Shown: positions 7,867 to 16,224 of the stretch, in pieces
Layout of the letters: the number at the start of each line of letters is the position of its first letter
How positions within the stretch are numbered: position 1 is the first letter of the stretch
NCBI RefSeq assembly: GCF_004349215.1
Contig: NZ_SMKU01000059.1
Location: 1-35,975, forward strand
DNA: 35,975 bases
Origin: Actinomadura rubrisoli
GTDB taxonomy: Bacteria > Actinomycetota > Actinomycetes > Streptosporangiales > Streptosporangiaceae
Direction: 5' to 3'
Translations under genes and position numbers: made by a program
The notes under the pieces: generated by a model
What the model saw: the letters and a program-made list of their open reading frames with translations, nothing else
What the model was told of the DNA's origin: nothing
Databases searched by the model: none

Positions 7867-9660
7867 CTAGGACGACCGCTGGGACCCGAAGGCGGTCAGG
7901 AACCGGTCGCGGAAGGCGCTCATCGGCCAGACCGGGGCGTCCGGCCCCGGCTTGAGGCCGTCCTGCCAGCCCCAGCCGGAGATCTTGCTGAGGACGGCGG
8001 GGTCGCGGGCGACGATCGTGATGGGCACGTCCCTGCCGGCTCCCGCGCCGGTGACGATCGGGGCGGGCTGGTGGTCGCCGAGGAAGACGAGCACGAGGTT
8101 GTCATCGCCGTAGGTCTCCACGTAGGAGATGAGGCTGTTCAGCGAGTATTCGATGGAACGCCGGTACTCCGCGCGCACCCGCGACGGATGGCGCCACACC
8201 GCGTCCGGCTTCTTGCCGGACGCGGCCATGGACTTGTAGACCGAGCCGTCGCCGACGTCCTTCCAGTCGATCATCTTCGGGATCGGGGCCCAGGGCGCGT
8301 GGCTGGACAGCAGCGGGATCTCCGCCATCACCGGCGCATGGCCCCGCTTCGCCCGGTTCGCCCGCTCGTACCGCTCGAACATCGTCAGGGTGTACTGGTC
8401 GGGCATCGTCGCCCAGCTGAAGCTCGCGCCGCGATAGCCCATGTCGCGGGCGGCGTAGACCTGGTCGTAGCCGAAGAACCGGCCCTCCGGCCAGGCCCGG
8501 GTGACCCCGGGCACCACCGCGACACTGCGCCAGTCCGCGCGCTGGAACGCGCGGTTCAGGGTCAGCCGGTTGCTGTCGACGAGGCTGCGGTAGCGCTGCT
8601 GGTTGTTGATCCACAGGCCCGACAGCAGCGTCGAATGCGCCAGCCAGCTGCCGCCGCCCGCCGTCGGCGAGGTGAGGAAGCCGCTGCGCGAGGCGAACCC
8701 GGCCGCCCGCAGCCGCCGGCTCCCCTCGTCCAGCACCGCGCCGACCTGCGGCGCGAACTCCGGGTCCTGGACGGCGTCGCGCCCGTAGCTCTCCACGAAC
8801 GCCAGGACGACGTCCTTGCCGCGCAGGCCCGTCAGCATCCTGCCGCCGGGGGTGCCGCGGAAGGCGTCGACGGCGGCCTCGGACCGGAACGCCTTGTCGT
8901 CGTTCAGGCTCGCCCGCACCTGGAGCGCGTGATCGTAGGCGAGGGCCGCCGTGCTCCCGGAGGCGACCGGCACGCCGGGGACGATCTGCGCCCCGAGCGC
9001 CGCGCACGCCGCCCACGCCGTGCCGAGCACCGCGACGGCGCGGATCGCGGTCGTCCGCTTCCGGGTCACCAGCCGGTTCAGCCGGAGCACCGACAGCGTC
9101 ATGAGGACGGGCACGGCGACCGCCAGGATCACCACCGCCCCGACCACGACGATCGCCCCGGGCCGTCCGACCGAGGCGCTGAGGAACTCCATGGCGGACC
9201 CGAACAGGATCCAGTCGAGGACCAGGTCGAACCGCCGCACCAGGACCGCGTCGAAGCCCACGTCCACGACCTTCACGATGGTCAGCAGGCCGAGCACGGC
9301 CCCGGCCACCGCCGCCGCCACCCGTCCCGCCCTGGCCGGCAGGACGAGGAGGACGGCGACGCCCACGAGCGCCTCCACCGGGATGCGCACGAACGCCCCG
9401 GGCGTCAGCCGGGCGGCCTCGGTCGGCGCGACGAGCCCGAACAGCACGAACAGGCAGGCCAGGACGGTCGTCGTCCAGCCCGCGATCGAGCGTCCCCGTC
9501 CTTCGCCTTCCCGCTTCCCCTCCGCTTTCTGCTTTCCCTCCTGCTCCGCTTTCCGCTCCCCTTCCTGCTCCCCTTCCTGCTTCCCTTCCTGCGATTCCGG
9601 CTCGCCGGCGGGTTCGCTCGCCGCTTCCCCGATCTGAAGGTCACCGTCGCGCAATGACAA
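7867..9660 (-). CDS. Membrane-anchored sulfatase/LtaS-type phosphotransferase-like protein
   Basis: About 597 aa from a TTG start at 9660, which has GGGAGG about 9 bases upstream. An upstream GTG at 9765 would give 632 aa but has poorer support. Order: a highly charged Glu/Lys/Gln-Gly repeat region, then about four or five membrane helices (for example TTTVLACLFVLFGLVAP and VVVGAVVILAVAVPVL), then an extracytoplasmic alkaline-phosphatase/sulfatase-fold domain. In that domain FVESYGRD supplies metal ligands, SPTAGGGSWLAHST the region of the Thr/Ser nucleophile, and FLGDHQPAP the Asp-His metal pair. LtaS-like enzymes transfer or hydrolyse phosphoglycerol and similar head groups outside the membrane. 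The real substrate is unknown. It is convergent with the crotonase gene across only 19 bp. Confidence 0.78.
   Translation of the reverse strand: MSLRDGDLQIGEAASEPAGEPESQEGKQEGEQEGERKAEQEGKQKAEGKREGEGRGRSIAGWTTTVLACLFVLFGLVAPTEAARLTPGAFVRIPVEALVGVAVLLVLPARAGRVAAAVAGAVLGLLTIVKVVDVGFDAVLVRRFDLVLDWILFGSAMEFLSASVGRPGAIVVVGAVVILAVAVPVLMTLSVLRLNRLVTRKRTTAIRAVAVLGTAWAACAALGAQIVPGVPVASGSTAALAYDHALQVRASLNDDKAFRSEAAVDAFRGTPGGRMLTGLRGKDVVLAFVESYGRDAVQDPEFAPQVGAVLDEGSRRLRAAGFASRSGFLTSPTAGGGSWLAHSTLLSGLWINNQQRYRSLVDSNRLTLNRAFQRADWRSVAVVPGVTRAWPEGRFFGYDQVYAARDMGYRGASFSWATMPDQYTLTMFERYERANRAKRGHAPVMAEIPLLSSHAPWAPIPKMIDWKDVGDGSVYKSMAASGKKPDAVWRHPSRVRAEYRRSIEYSLNSLISYVETYGDDNLVLVFLGDHQPAPIVTGAGAGRDVPITIVARDPAVLSKISGWGWQDGLKPGPDAPVWPMSAFRDRFLTAFGSQRSS
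9491..9596 (-). repeat. Polypurine-biased short tandem repeat encoding an E/K/Q-G tract
   Basis: The + strand is almost all pyrimidine here, interrupted by single G residues at roughly 6-nt spacing, with repeats of a CTTCCTGCTCCC-like 12-mer at its right end. On the coding (minus) strand it encodes a tract of EGKQEGEQEGE type at the cytoplasmic N-terminus of the sulfatase-like protein. Such tracts expand and contract by slippage. Confidence 0.75.
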
Positions 9661-9851
9661 TCCGAAGGTCCTCCCGTGCGAGCCGATGAGCCGCGAAACC
9701 GTCCTGAACTGCGGATAAGGGGACGGCCACATTCTCACTACGTACACGCTCCCCACGCGGTTCACCCGTACGGCGCGGGATCCGCCGTGGCGCCGGTCCC
9801 ACCGAAAAGCGCGGGCGCCACCTCAAGGCGCGGGCACCGCCGGGGGCGGCG

Positions 9852-9883
9852 CTCACTCGCGAGAGTGAGGACGCCGTCCTCAC
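9852..9883. promoter_or_regulatory. Double inverted repeat upstream of the sensor kinase gene
   Basis: Two palindromes overlap. CTCACTC-GCGA-GAGTGAG (9852-9869) has perfect 7-bp arms. GTGAGGAC-GCC-GTCCTCAC (9865-9883) has perfect 8-bp arms. They end about 50 bp before the kinase start codon. The core GTGAGGACG recurs at 11966-11974 in the repeat array before the MMPL gene, which suggests that both are sites for the adjacent LuxR-type response regulator. A roadblock or attenuator role of the hairpins is the alternative. Confidence 0.5.
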
Positions 9884-9934
9884 CGCGCTCGATACTGGGG
9901 GCAGCCACATCGCTTCCGTAGGAGAGCAGACCAC

Positions 9935-11125
9935 GTGTCGACCCTCACCGCGTACCGGCGGCGGCTCACGGACCGGGCGCGTGACCTTCCTCCCCTGGCC
10001 GTGGACGCCGCCATCGCCGCCGCCTGCTGGTCGATCATGGTCTTCCAGGCGAGCATCGACGACCTCCTCACCTGGTGGATGCCGGTGGCGGCCCTGGCGA
10101 ACGCGCTGCCGCTGATCTGGCGCCGCCGGTACCCGTTCACGGTCACCGTCGTCACCGGCATCGGCACCATGTGGCTGGCCATGGCGGAATTGCTGGGCCA
10201 CCTGCCCGCCGCGCAACTCGTCGCCACCTACACCTTCGCCGCCCTCTGCCCGCCGGTGCTGCGGCTGACCGCGGTGGCGCTGTCGGCCGTCGCGCTCGCC
10301 CTCTCGATCCTCGTCCCGGACGACGAGGTCCTCAACCTGGGCCTCCAGGGCATCGCGTTCTCCGTCGCGTACGCGCTGGGCGTCTCCGCGCGGGCACGCC
10401 GGTCCCGGATCGCCATGCTGGAGGAGCGGGCGCGGCGCCTCGCCGGGCAGCGGGAGGCCGCCGCGGCGCGGGAGCGGACCCGGATCGCGCGCGAGATGCA
10501 CGACATCATCGCCCACTCGATGAGCATGATCGCCATTCAGGCCGAGGCCGGTCCGGTGGTCGTCCGGTCCGACCCCGGCAAGGCCGAGGAGGTGTTCGAC
10601 ACCATCTCGGCCACCGCGCGCGAGTCGCTGGCCCAGCTCCGCCGGGTCCTCGGCGTCCTGCGGACCGACGAGGCGGCCACCGGCCCGCCACCCGACCTCG
10701 ACGGCCTGCCGGCGCTGATCGCGGGCTTCCGGCACTCCGGCCTGGACGTGACGCTGGCGATCGGCGGCGAGGCCCGGCGGGTACCGGCCGACCTCGGCGC
10801 GACCGCCTACCGGATCGTCCAGGAGTCGCTGACCAACACGGTCAAGCACGCCGGGGCGGCGAGCGCGACCGTCCGGCTGGAGTGGGCGGGCAGCGCGCTC
10901 CGCCTGGAGATATGCGACGACGGGCCGGGTGAGGCGAGCGCGGGCCCGGTAGATGAGCTCGGACGCGGCCGGGCGGAGCGGGCCGGGCACGGACCGGAGA
11001 GCCCGGCAGGGCACGGGCTGATCGGGATGCGGGAGCGGGTCGCGGCGGCCGACGGCGAGCTGACGGCAGGCCCGGGGGACGGCGGCGTCGGCTTCCGCGT
11101 GACGGCGAGCCTCCCCCTGCCGTAG
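9935..11125 (+). CDS. Sensor histidine kinase (DesK/NarL-partner type, HisKA_3)
   Basis: A 396-aa kinase starting with GTG at 9935 after an AGGAGAG sequence. The N-terminal ~150 residues hold four or five hydrophobic segments and no large extracellular domain, which suggests sensing within or at the membrane. A coiled linker is followed by the HisKA_3 box AREMHDIIAHSMSM, with His189 as the phospho-acceptor. The HATPase_c domain has the N-box SLTNTVKHAG, the G1 box ICDDGPG and the G2 box GHGLIGMRERV. A Gly/Glu-rich insert (residues about 335-350) lies between G1 and G2. It pairs with the response regulator 79 bp downstream. An MMPL exporter follows, so envelope or lipid stress is a plausible stimulus. 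Confidence 0.92.
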   Translation: MSTLTAYRRRLTDRARDLPPLAVDAAIAAACWSIMVFQASIDDLLTWWMPVAALANALPLIWRRRYPFTVTVVTGIGTMWLAMAELLGHLPAAQLVATYTFAALCPPVLRLTAVALSAVALALSILVPDDEVLNLGLQGIAFSVAYALGVSARARRSRIAMLEERARRLAGQREAAAARERTRIAREMHDIIAHSMSMIAIQAEAGPVVVRSDPGKAEEVFDTISATARESLAQLRRVLGVLRTDEAATGPPPDLDGLPALIAGFRHSGLDVTLAIGGEARRVPADLGATAYRIVQESLTNTVKHAGAASATVRLEWAGSALRLEICDDGPGEASAGPVDELGRGRAERAGHGPESPAGHGLIGMRERVAAADGELTAGPGDGGVGFRVTASLPLP

Positions 11126-11204
11126 GCGGACGGCCCGTGGGCCCCCGTCGTGCACGCGGCGAATCGGCCCCTTCTCGCCGGTGAAATGCCCGTACTGTGA
11201 GGCC

Positions 11205-11903
11205 GTGCCCCCTGAACAGCTGATCCGCGTGCTCATCGCCGATGATCAGGCGCTCGTCCGCGAGGGTTTCGCGATGATCCTTTCCGCCCAGCCGGACCTG
11301 GTGCTCGCGGGCACGGCGGCGGACGGGGCCGAGGCCGTCCGGATGGCGCGGGAGCTCGATCCCGACGTGGTGCTGATGGACGTCCTCATGCCGAACGTCA
11401 ACGGGATCGAGGCCGCCGAGGAGATCTGCCGTCACACGCGCGCGAAGGTCCTGGTGCTCACCACGTTCGATCTCGACGAATACGTCTACGACGCGCTGCG
11501 GGCCGGTGCGAGCGGCTTCCTGCTCAAGGACATGCGGCGCGACGAGCTGGTCGACGCGGTGCGCGTGGTCGCCGCCGGCGAGGCGCTGCTCGCGCCGACC
11601 GTGACGCGGCGGCTGATCGCCGACGTGGTCGGACGGTCCCGTCCCGCGCCCGGCGCCGCCCGCGCGGACGCCCGGCTGGCGCGGCTCACCGCGCGGGAGA
11701 CCGACGCGCTGCGGCTCCTCGCCCGGGGGCTGTCCAACGCGGAGATCGCCCGCGAGCTGCACGTCAGCCAGCACACGGTGAAGTCCCACGTCAGCAGCCT
11801 GCTGGCCAAGCTCGGCCTCCGGGACCGGGTGCAGGCGGTCGTGCTCGCCTACGAGGGGGGCCTGGTCCAGCCGGGCGAGACCCCGCCCCCTGGTCACTCC
11901 TGA
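11205..11903 (+). CDS. LuxR/NarL-family response regulator
   Basis: About 232 aa. The receiver domain has the acidic pair Asp13-Asp14 (IADDQALVREGF), phospho-acceptor Asp59 (VVLMDVLMPNVNG) and the switch lysine in FLLKDM. The C-terminal LuxR helix-turn-helix spans LTARETDALRLLARGLSN to VSQHTVKSHVSSLLAKLG. The GTG at 11205 is preferred because a TACTGT hexamer (11193-11198) sits six bases upstream, as in leaderless actinobacterial transcripts. An in-frame GTG at 11181 would add eight residues. A private leaderless promoter would uncouple it partly from the kinase gene. Direct repeats immediately downstream suggest that the MMPL gene is its target. Confidence 0.92.
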   Translation: MPPEQLIRVLIADDQALVREGFAMILSAQPDLVLAGTAADGAEAVRMARELDPDVVLMDVLMPNVNGIEAAEEICRHTRAKVLVLTTFDLDEYVYDALRAGASGFLLKDMRRDELVDAVRVVAAGEALLAPTVTRRLIADVVGRSRPAPGAARADARLARLTARETDALRLLARGLSNAEIARELHVSQHTVKSHVSSLLAKLGLRDRVQAVVLAYEGGLVQPGETPPPGHS

Positions 11904-11977
11904 GGACGAGGACGGACACTCCCGAGAACGAGATTTGCCCTCCCGGGAACGGGATCCACCGCTCGTGAGGACGAGGC
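11896..11977 (+). promoter_or_regulatory. Four direct repeats at ~22-bp spacing before the MMPL gene
   Basis: Related 17-mers begin at 11896 (ACTCCTGAGGACGAGGA), 11918 (ACTCCCGAGAACGAGAT), 11939 (CCTCCCGGGAACGGGAT) and 11961 (GCTCGTGAGGACGAGGC). The consensus is about CTCnnGAGrACGAG. The intervals are 22, 21 and 22 bp, that is two helical turns, so the sites face the same side of the DNA. The array starts within the last codons of the response regulator gene and ends about 80 bp before the MMPL ATG. It is best explained as a cooperative binding array for the adjacent response regulator. Confidence 0.6.
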
Positions 11978-12058
11978 GCGGATCCACTCTCGTCGGCGAT
12001 TCGCGCACCCCCTCCGCCCGGCGAACATCGGGACAGGTCTCGTCCACCGGGGGTTGTC

Positions 12059-14209
12059 ATGATCAGCGCGATCTCAAGGTTCACCGCCCGGCGACCGCTC
12101 ATCGTCGTCGGGGTATGGCTCGCCATCGTGGGCGCCGGGTTCGGCATCGGCGGCGGGGTGTTCGGGCGGCTCGTGTCCGACGTCGGCCGGGTGCCCGGCA
12201 GCGAGTCCGGCCGCGCCGCCGACCGCCTGGACGAGGTCGCGCCCCGGGCCGAGACGCTGACCGCGGTCATCTCCGGCCGGGCGGCCGGAGATCCCGAGCT
12301 GCGGCGGAGCGTCGCCTCGGCGACCCGGAAGGCGCGGGCCGTGCCGGGCGTCGCGGCGGTGTCCGAGCCGCTCCCCTCCGCCGTGACCGGCAGGGCGCTG
12401 CTGGTCGAAGCCGTCCTGGCCCCCGGGGACGATCAGGGGGCGGCGGCGGAGGCCGTCGCCGGGCACCTGCGGGCCGTCCGCCCCGGGACGGTCGCCATCG
12501 CGGGCGGCCCGCTGTCGGACGCGGAGTTCGACTCGCAGGCGCAGAAGGACGTGGCCAAGGCCGAACTGCTGAGCATGCCGGTGATGCTCGTCCTGCTGCT
12601 GATCGTCTTCGGCGGGGTGCTCGCCGCCGGGCTGCCGCTGCTGGTCGCCGTGGTCGGGATCGGCGGGACCTTCGGCGTCCTCTTCCTGTTCAGCCACGTC
12701 ACCGACGTCTCGGTCTACGCGATCCAGATCACCAGCATGCTCGCGGTCGGCCTGGCGGTGGACTACGCGATGCTGATCGTCAACCGGTTCCGGGAGGAGC
12801 GCCGCACCGCCCCGGAGGTGTCCGCGGCGGTCGCCCGCGCCACCGCGACCGCCGGCCGCACCGTCATGTTCTCCGGCCTGACGGTGGCGGTCGCGCTGGC
12901 CGGGCTGGTGGTCTTCCCCGACCCGTTCCTCCGCTCGATGGGGCTGAGCGGCGCGGCCGTCGTCCTGGTGGACATGGCCGCCGCGCTCACCCTCCTCCCG
13001 GCGCTGCTCACCAGGTTCGGCCACCGGATCTCGCCGGCCCGGCAGCGCCCCGAGCACGGCGTCTTCGCCCGGGTCGCCAGGGGCGTCCAGCGCCGTCCGG
13101 TGCTGGTCCTCGCCGTCACCGTCGGCGCGATCCTCGTGCTGGCCGTCCCCGTGTCCGGCCTCCGCATCTCCCACGGCGACCCCCGGATGCTGCCCGGCCC
13201 GACCTCCACCCGCCAGATGTGGGAGGGGCTCACCGTCCACTTCCCGGACCGGGCGCGCTGGTCGGGCGACATCCAGGTGATCGCCCGCGTCCCCGCGGGC
13301 GACCCCGGGCTGGCGCGGCTGCGCGACAGCGTCGCCGCCGTACCGGGCGTCGCCGAGGTCCGGGTGGACGCGCTCGGCCCCCGGCTGACGGCGGTGTACG
13401 CGGCGCCGCGCGGCTCGTCCGACGGCGCCCTGGCGAAGGACGCGGTGAAGGCGATCCGGGACCTGCCGTTCGACGTCGAGGTCACCGGCGACACGGCACG
13501 GCTGATCGACTACCGGGCGATGCTGGTCGACAGGCTGCCGTGGGCGGTCGCCCTGATGGCGCTCGGCACGCTGGTGCTGCTGTTCGCCTTCACCGGATCG
13601 GTGCTGCTGCCGGTCAAGGCCGTCCTGACGAGCCTGCTCAGCATCGGCGCCGCGCTCGGCGCGGTGGTCTGGGTGTTCCAGCACGGCCACCTGGCGGGCC
13701 TGCTCGGTACGGAGGGCCTCGGCTACGTGCACCTCACCGTCCCGATGCTGGTCGGCGCCATCGCCTTCGGCCTCTCGGTCGACTACGAGGTCTTCCTGCT
13801 GTCCCGGATCCGGGAGCGGTGGCTGGCCGGGGACGGTCCCCGCGCCGCGGTCGCCGAGGGCCTCCAGCGGACCGGCGGCATCGTCACCGCGGCGGCCCTG
13901 CTGACCATCGTCGCGTTCTCGGGATTCATCTTCGGCGGCTTCGCCCCCATCAAGGCGATCGGCCTCGGCCTGGTGCTGGCCATCGCGCTGGACGCGACGA
14001 TCGTTCGCATGCTGCTGGTCCCGGCTGCCATGACCCTGCTGGGACGGCGCAGCTGGTGGCTGCCCCGTCCGCTGCTAGCCGTGCACGCCCGGCTGGCACT
14101 GTCCGAGCCGTCCCCTGAACTGGAGGATCGACCAGCTGGGAACGATCCCGTACCGACCTCCGGCGGCGACCCGGAGAAGGGCTCAGGGATGTCCCCGGCC
14201 GGGCCCTGA
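12059..14209 (+). CDS. MMPL-family (RND) exporter
   Basis: A 716-aa integral membrane transporter with the duplicated MMPL layout. There is one N-terminal helix, a first periplasmic domain (about 35-175), five helices (about 180-350), a shorter second extracytoplasmic domain (about 380-495) and five more helices (about 500-675). The proton-relay Asp-Tyr pairs known from MmpL3 are visible in both halves as GLAVDYAMLIVNRFREER (Asp235-Tyr236) and GLSVDYEVFLLSRIRERW (Asp575-Tyr576). MMPL proteins move lipids or lipophilic metabolites to the cell envelope using proton motive force. It follows a two-component pair and a direct-repeat array, so induction by that pair is likely. The cargo is unknown. 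The C-terminal tail is short, polar and probably cytoplasmic. Confidence 0.93.
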   Translation: MISAISRFTARRPLIVVGVWLAIVGAGFGIGGGVFGRLVSDVGRVPGSESGRAADRLDEVAPRAETLTAVISGRAAGDPELRRSVASATRKARAVPGVAAVSEPLPSAVTGRALLVEAVLAPGDDQGAAAEAVAGHLRAVRPGTVAIAGGPLSDAEFDSQAQKDVAKAELLSMPVMLVLLLIVFGGVLAAGLPLLVAVVGIGGTFGVLFLFSHVTDVSVYAIQITSMLAVGLAVDYAMLIVNRFREERRTAPEVSAAVARATATAGRTVMFSGLTVAVALAGLVVFPDPFLRSMGLSGAAVVLVDMAAALTLLPALLTRFGHRISPARQRPEHGVFARVARGVQRRPVLVLAVTVGAILVLAVPVSGLRISHGDPRMLPGPTSTRQMWEGLTVHFPDRARWSGDIQVIARVPAGDPGLARLRDSVAAVPGVAEVRVDALGPRLTAVYAAPRGSSDGALAKDAVKAIRDLPFDVEVTGDTARLIDYRAMLVDRLPWAVALMALGTLVLLFAFTGSVLLPVKAVLTSLLSIGAALGAVVWVFQHGHLAGLLGTEGLGYVHLTVPMLVGAIAFGLSVDYEVFLLSRIRERWLAGDGPRAAVAEGLQRTGGIVTAAALLTIVAFSGFIFGGFAPIKAIGLGLVLAIALDATIVRMLLVPAAMTLLGRRSWWLPRPLLAVHARLALSEPSPELEDRPAGNDPVPTSGGDPEKGSGMSPAGP

Positions 14210-14287
14210 GATCACGCCGACCGCCTATCGCCGTGACCGTCCGCGATGCCACTCTCAGTGAATGATCTTCCAACCCGCACCCGTCGA

Positions 14288-15547
14288 ATGACCGCGATAT
14301 CACGCCGGACGGTCCTGGCCGCGGCCGGAACCGCGGGGCTCGTCCTCGCCACCGCGGGCATCGCCACCGCGACCCATAACGGCGGCACCCAGCACACCGC
14401 CGCCCAGCAGGCCGCGGCCCAGAAAGGCCGGGTACAGCTGAGGCTTCCGGCGCCGACCGGCCCCGCGCGGGTCGGGACCACGTCGCTGCATCTGGTCGAC
14501 CACGCGCGCAAGGACCCGTGGACATCGGCCAAACGCGAGCTGATGGTCAGCCTCTGGTACCCCGCCCGTGACGTCCAAGACCACAAGCGCGCCCCGTGGC
14601 TTCCACCGGCGTCCACGGCCCTCGACAAGCAGCAGACGAGCCGGAACCTGCAGACGTCCCTGGACAACGTCGACTATCCGGTCACCCATGGCCACCAGGA
14701 CGCACCCGTCCGGGGACGCCGCCACCCGGTGGTGCTCTTCTCCCCCGGGTACGGCGCGATCCGCGCCCACGGCACCGCACTCGTCCAGGACCTGGCCAGC
14801 CGGGGGTACGTGGTCGTCACCATCGACCACACCCACGACGCCCAGTTCGTGGAGTTCCCCAAGGGCCGGCTGGAACTGACCCGGAAACCGTCCAACCCGA
14901 CCGAAGAGGAAGCCGAAAGGGAGACCGCCAAGGCGCTGCGCGCCCGCCAGGACGACACCAAGTTCGTCCTGGACCAGCTCCCGACGCTCAACACCGGCGG
15001 AAACCCCGACGCCGAGCACCGCCGGCTGCCCGGGGGCCTGCGCGGCTCCCTCGACCTGTCCAAGATCGGCATGTTCGGGCACTCGCTCGGCGGCGACACG
15101 ACCGCCGAGACGATGGCGGAGGACCCCCGCATCGCCGCGGGCGTCAACATGGACGGCACCTTCTTCGGCCCCGTCGCCGCCACGGGCCTGGACCGCCCGT
15201 TCATGCTGATGGGCAACGCCACCCACGGGCGCGACAACGACTCGACCTGGGAGGACTTCTGGTCGAACCTGCGCGGCTGGCGCCGCCAGTTGCTCCTGCG
15301 CGAGTCCGGACACCAGACCTTCACCGACCAGTCGCCCCTGGGGCAGCAGCTGATCAAGGCCCTCCCGATCCCGCCGGCGGTGGTCGCCAAGCTGCGCGAG
15401 TCCATCGGCACGATCAATGCCGGCCGCGCCGTCGCCGCCGAGCGCGCCTACCTGACCGCCTTCTTCGACCTGCACCTGCGCCACCGCGACGACCACCTGC
15501 TGTCCAAGCCGTCCCCGAAATACCCCGAGATCGAGTTCATCCCCTGA
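14288..15547 (+). CDS. Tat-exported alpha/beta hydrolase, PAF-acetylhydrolase-like
   Basis: A 419-aa secreted hydrolase. The N-terminus MTAISRRTVLAAAGTAGLV carries a twin-arginine signal (SRRTVL) and a hydrophobic stretch ending near ATATHN. An upstream in-frame ATG at 14246 would place 14 polar residues before it, so the start at 14288 is preferred. The nucleophile elbow is GHSLGG with Ser266. The oxyanion region is FSPGYGAIRAHG, and His342 in ESGHQTF is the likely catalytic His. The domain order fits bacterial PAF-AH/lipase-like esterases that cleave short or oxidised acyl chains from phospholipids or polyesters. It stands alone between the MMPL gene and a strong hairpin, with no visible partner. 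Confidence 0.85.
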   Translation: MTAISRRTVLAAAGTAGLVLATAGIATATHNGGTQHTAAQQAAAQKGRVQLRLPAPTGPARVGTTSLHLVDHARKDPWTSAKRELMVSLWYPARDVQDHKRAPWLPPASTALDKQQTSRNLQTSLDNVDYPVTHGHQDAPVRGRRHPVVLFSPGYGAIRAHGTALVQDLASRGYVVVTIDHTHDAQFVEFPKGRLELTRKPSNPTEEEAERETAKALRARQDDTKFVLDQLPTLNTGGNPDAEHRRLPGGLRGSLDLSKIGMFGHSLGGDTTAETMAEDPRIAAGVNMDGTFFGPVAATGLDRPFMLMGNATHGRDNDSTWEDFWSNLRGWRRQLLLRESGHQTFTDQSPLGQQLIKALPIPPAVVAKLRESIGTINAGRAVAAERAYLTAFFDLHLRHRDDHLLSKPSPKYPEIEFIP

Positions 15548-15579
15548 CACCGGCCACGGGAACGGCACAAAAGCCCCAC

Positions 15580-15621
15580 CTGGCGGCGAGCAAAGGCCCA
15601 AGCCCGCACGCTCGCCGCCAG
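15580..15621. terminator. Strong bidirectional hairpin between convergent genes
   Basis: A perfect 12-bp inverted repeat, CTGGCGGCGAGC (15580-15591) and GCTCGCCGCCAG (15610-15621), has an 18-nt loop. It starts 33 bp after the esterase stop codon and lies 51 bp beyond the stop of the convergent minus-strand gene, so it can serve both. No clear U-run follows on the + strand. Confidence 0.7.
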
Positions 15622-15671
15622 CCGGCCTTATAAAGCCTCCACCGACCTCTAGACGCGCCGTTCCGCTCGGC

Positions 15672-16154
15672 TCAATGGAACTGTCTTCGTTCATCGATTC
15701 GCCGCACCGGATGATGAACGAACACCTCTCCTGAGAAAGTGCCGTAGACGATGTTGAGCGTGTCGAGACGGTAATACCATCCCCATTCCGCCATGAACCG
15801 ATAGTTGATGTGCCATCGCAACGTGTGTCGACGCCGCAAGGGCACGCCCATCCGCCGCCATGCGGGTTCGAGCCTCGTCCGAGCCTGCGCATTATTCATC
15901 TGCGGAACGAGCATGACCCGCAGGATGCCGCGGGATTCTGCCAGCTCCAGTTGAGTGACCGGCGGCAGGCCGCTCGTCAGCGACGATTCTGGGATGAAGT
16001 CTTCTCCCTCGTACATGTGTACCTCGTGCACGAAGGGGGGTGTGCCGTCAGGCAGGGGGAACGCTTCGGGCAGGGAATTGCGCCGCACCGCCCCGGGCGC
16101 GCCCCTGGAGCGCCGCGTCCAATAGACCCGGACCCATTGCACGGCCACGTCCAC
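15672..16154 (-). CDS. Hypothetical protein, orphan
   Basis: 160 aa from a GTG at 16154, with further in-frame GTGs at 16148 and 16142. I do not recognise the family. It has no signal peptide or membrane helix. It is rich in Arg, Trp, Tyr and His (for example LRWHINYRFMAEWGWYYRLD near the C-terminus), which gives it a basic character. The DNA is visibly less GC-rich than its neighbours, and third codon positions are less biased, which hints at recent acquisition. It is divergent from the alpha/beta hydrolase gene and convergent with the esterase gene across a strong hairpin. The minus-strand frame is preferred because the overlapping + frame is Arg/Pro/Gly-biased, as antisense shadows are. 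Confidence 0.55.
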   Translation of the reverse strand: MDVAVQWVRVYWTRRSRGAPGAVRRNSLPEAFPLPDGTPPFVHEVHMYEGEDFIPESSLTSGLPPVTQLELAESRGILRVMLVPQMNNAQARTRLEPAWRRMGVPLRRRHTLRWHINYRFMAEWGWYYRLDTLNIVYGTFSGEVFVHHPVRRIDERRQFH

Positions 16155-16224
16155 GCCGTGATGATCGCAGGCGGACGGCGCACGGCGACGCGTTTTGGGT
16201 CCGAACTGTCGATACGGTGGGCGG

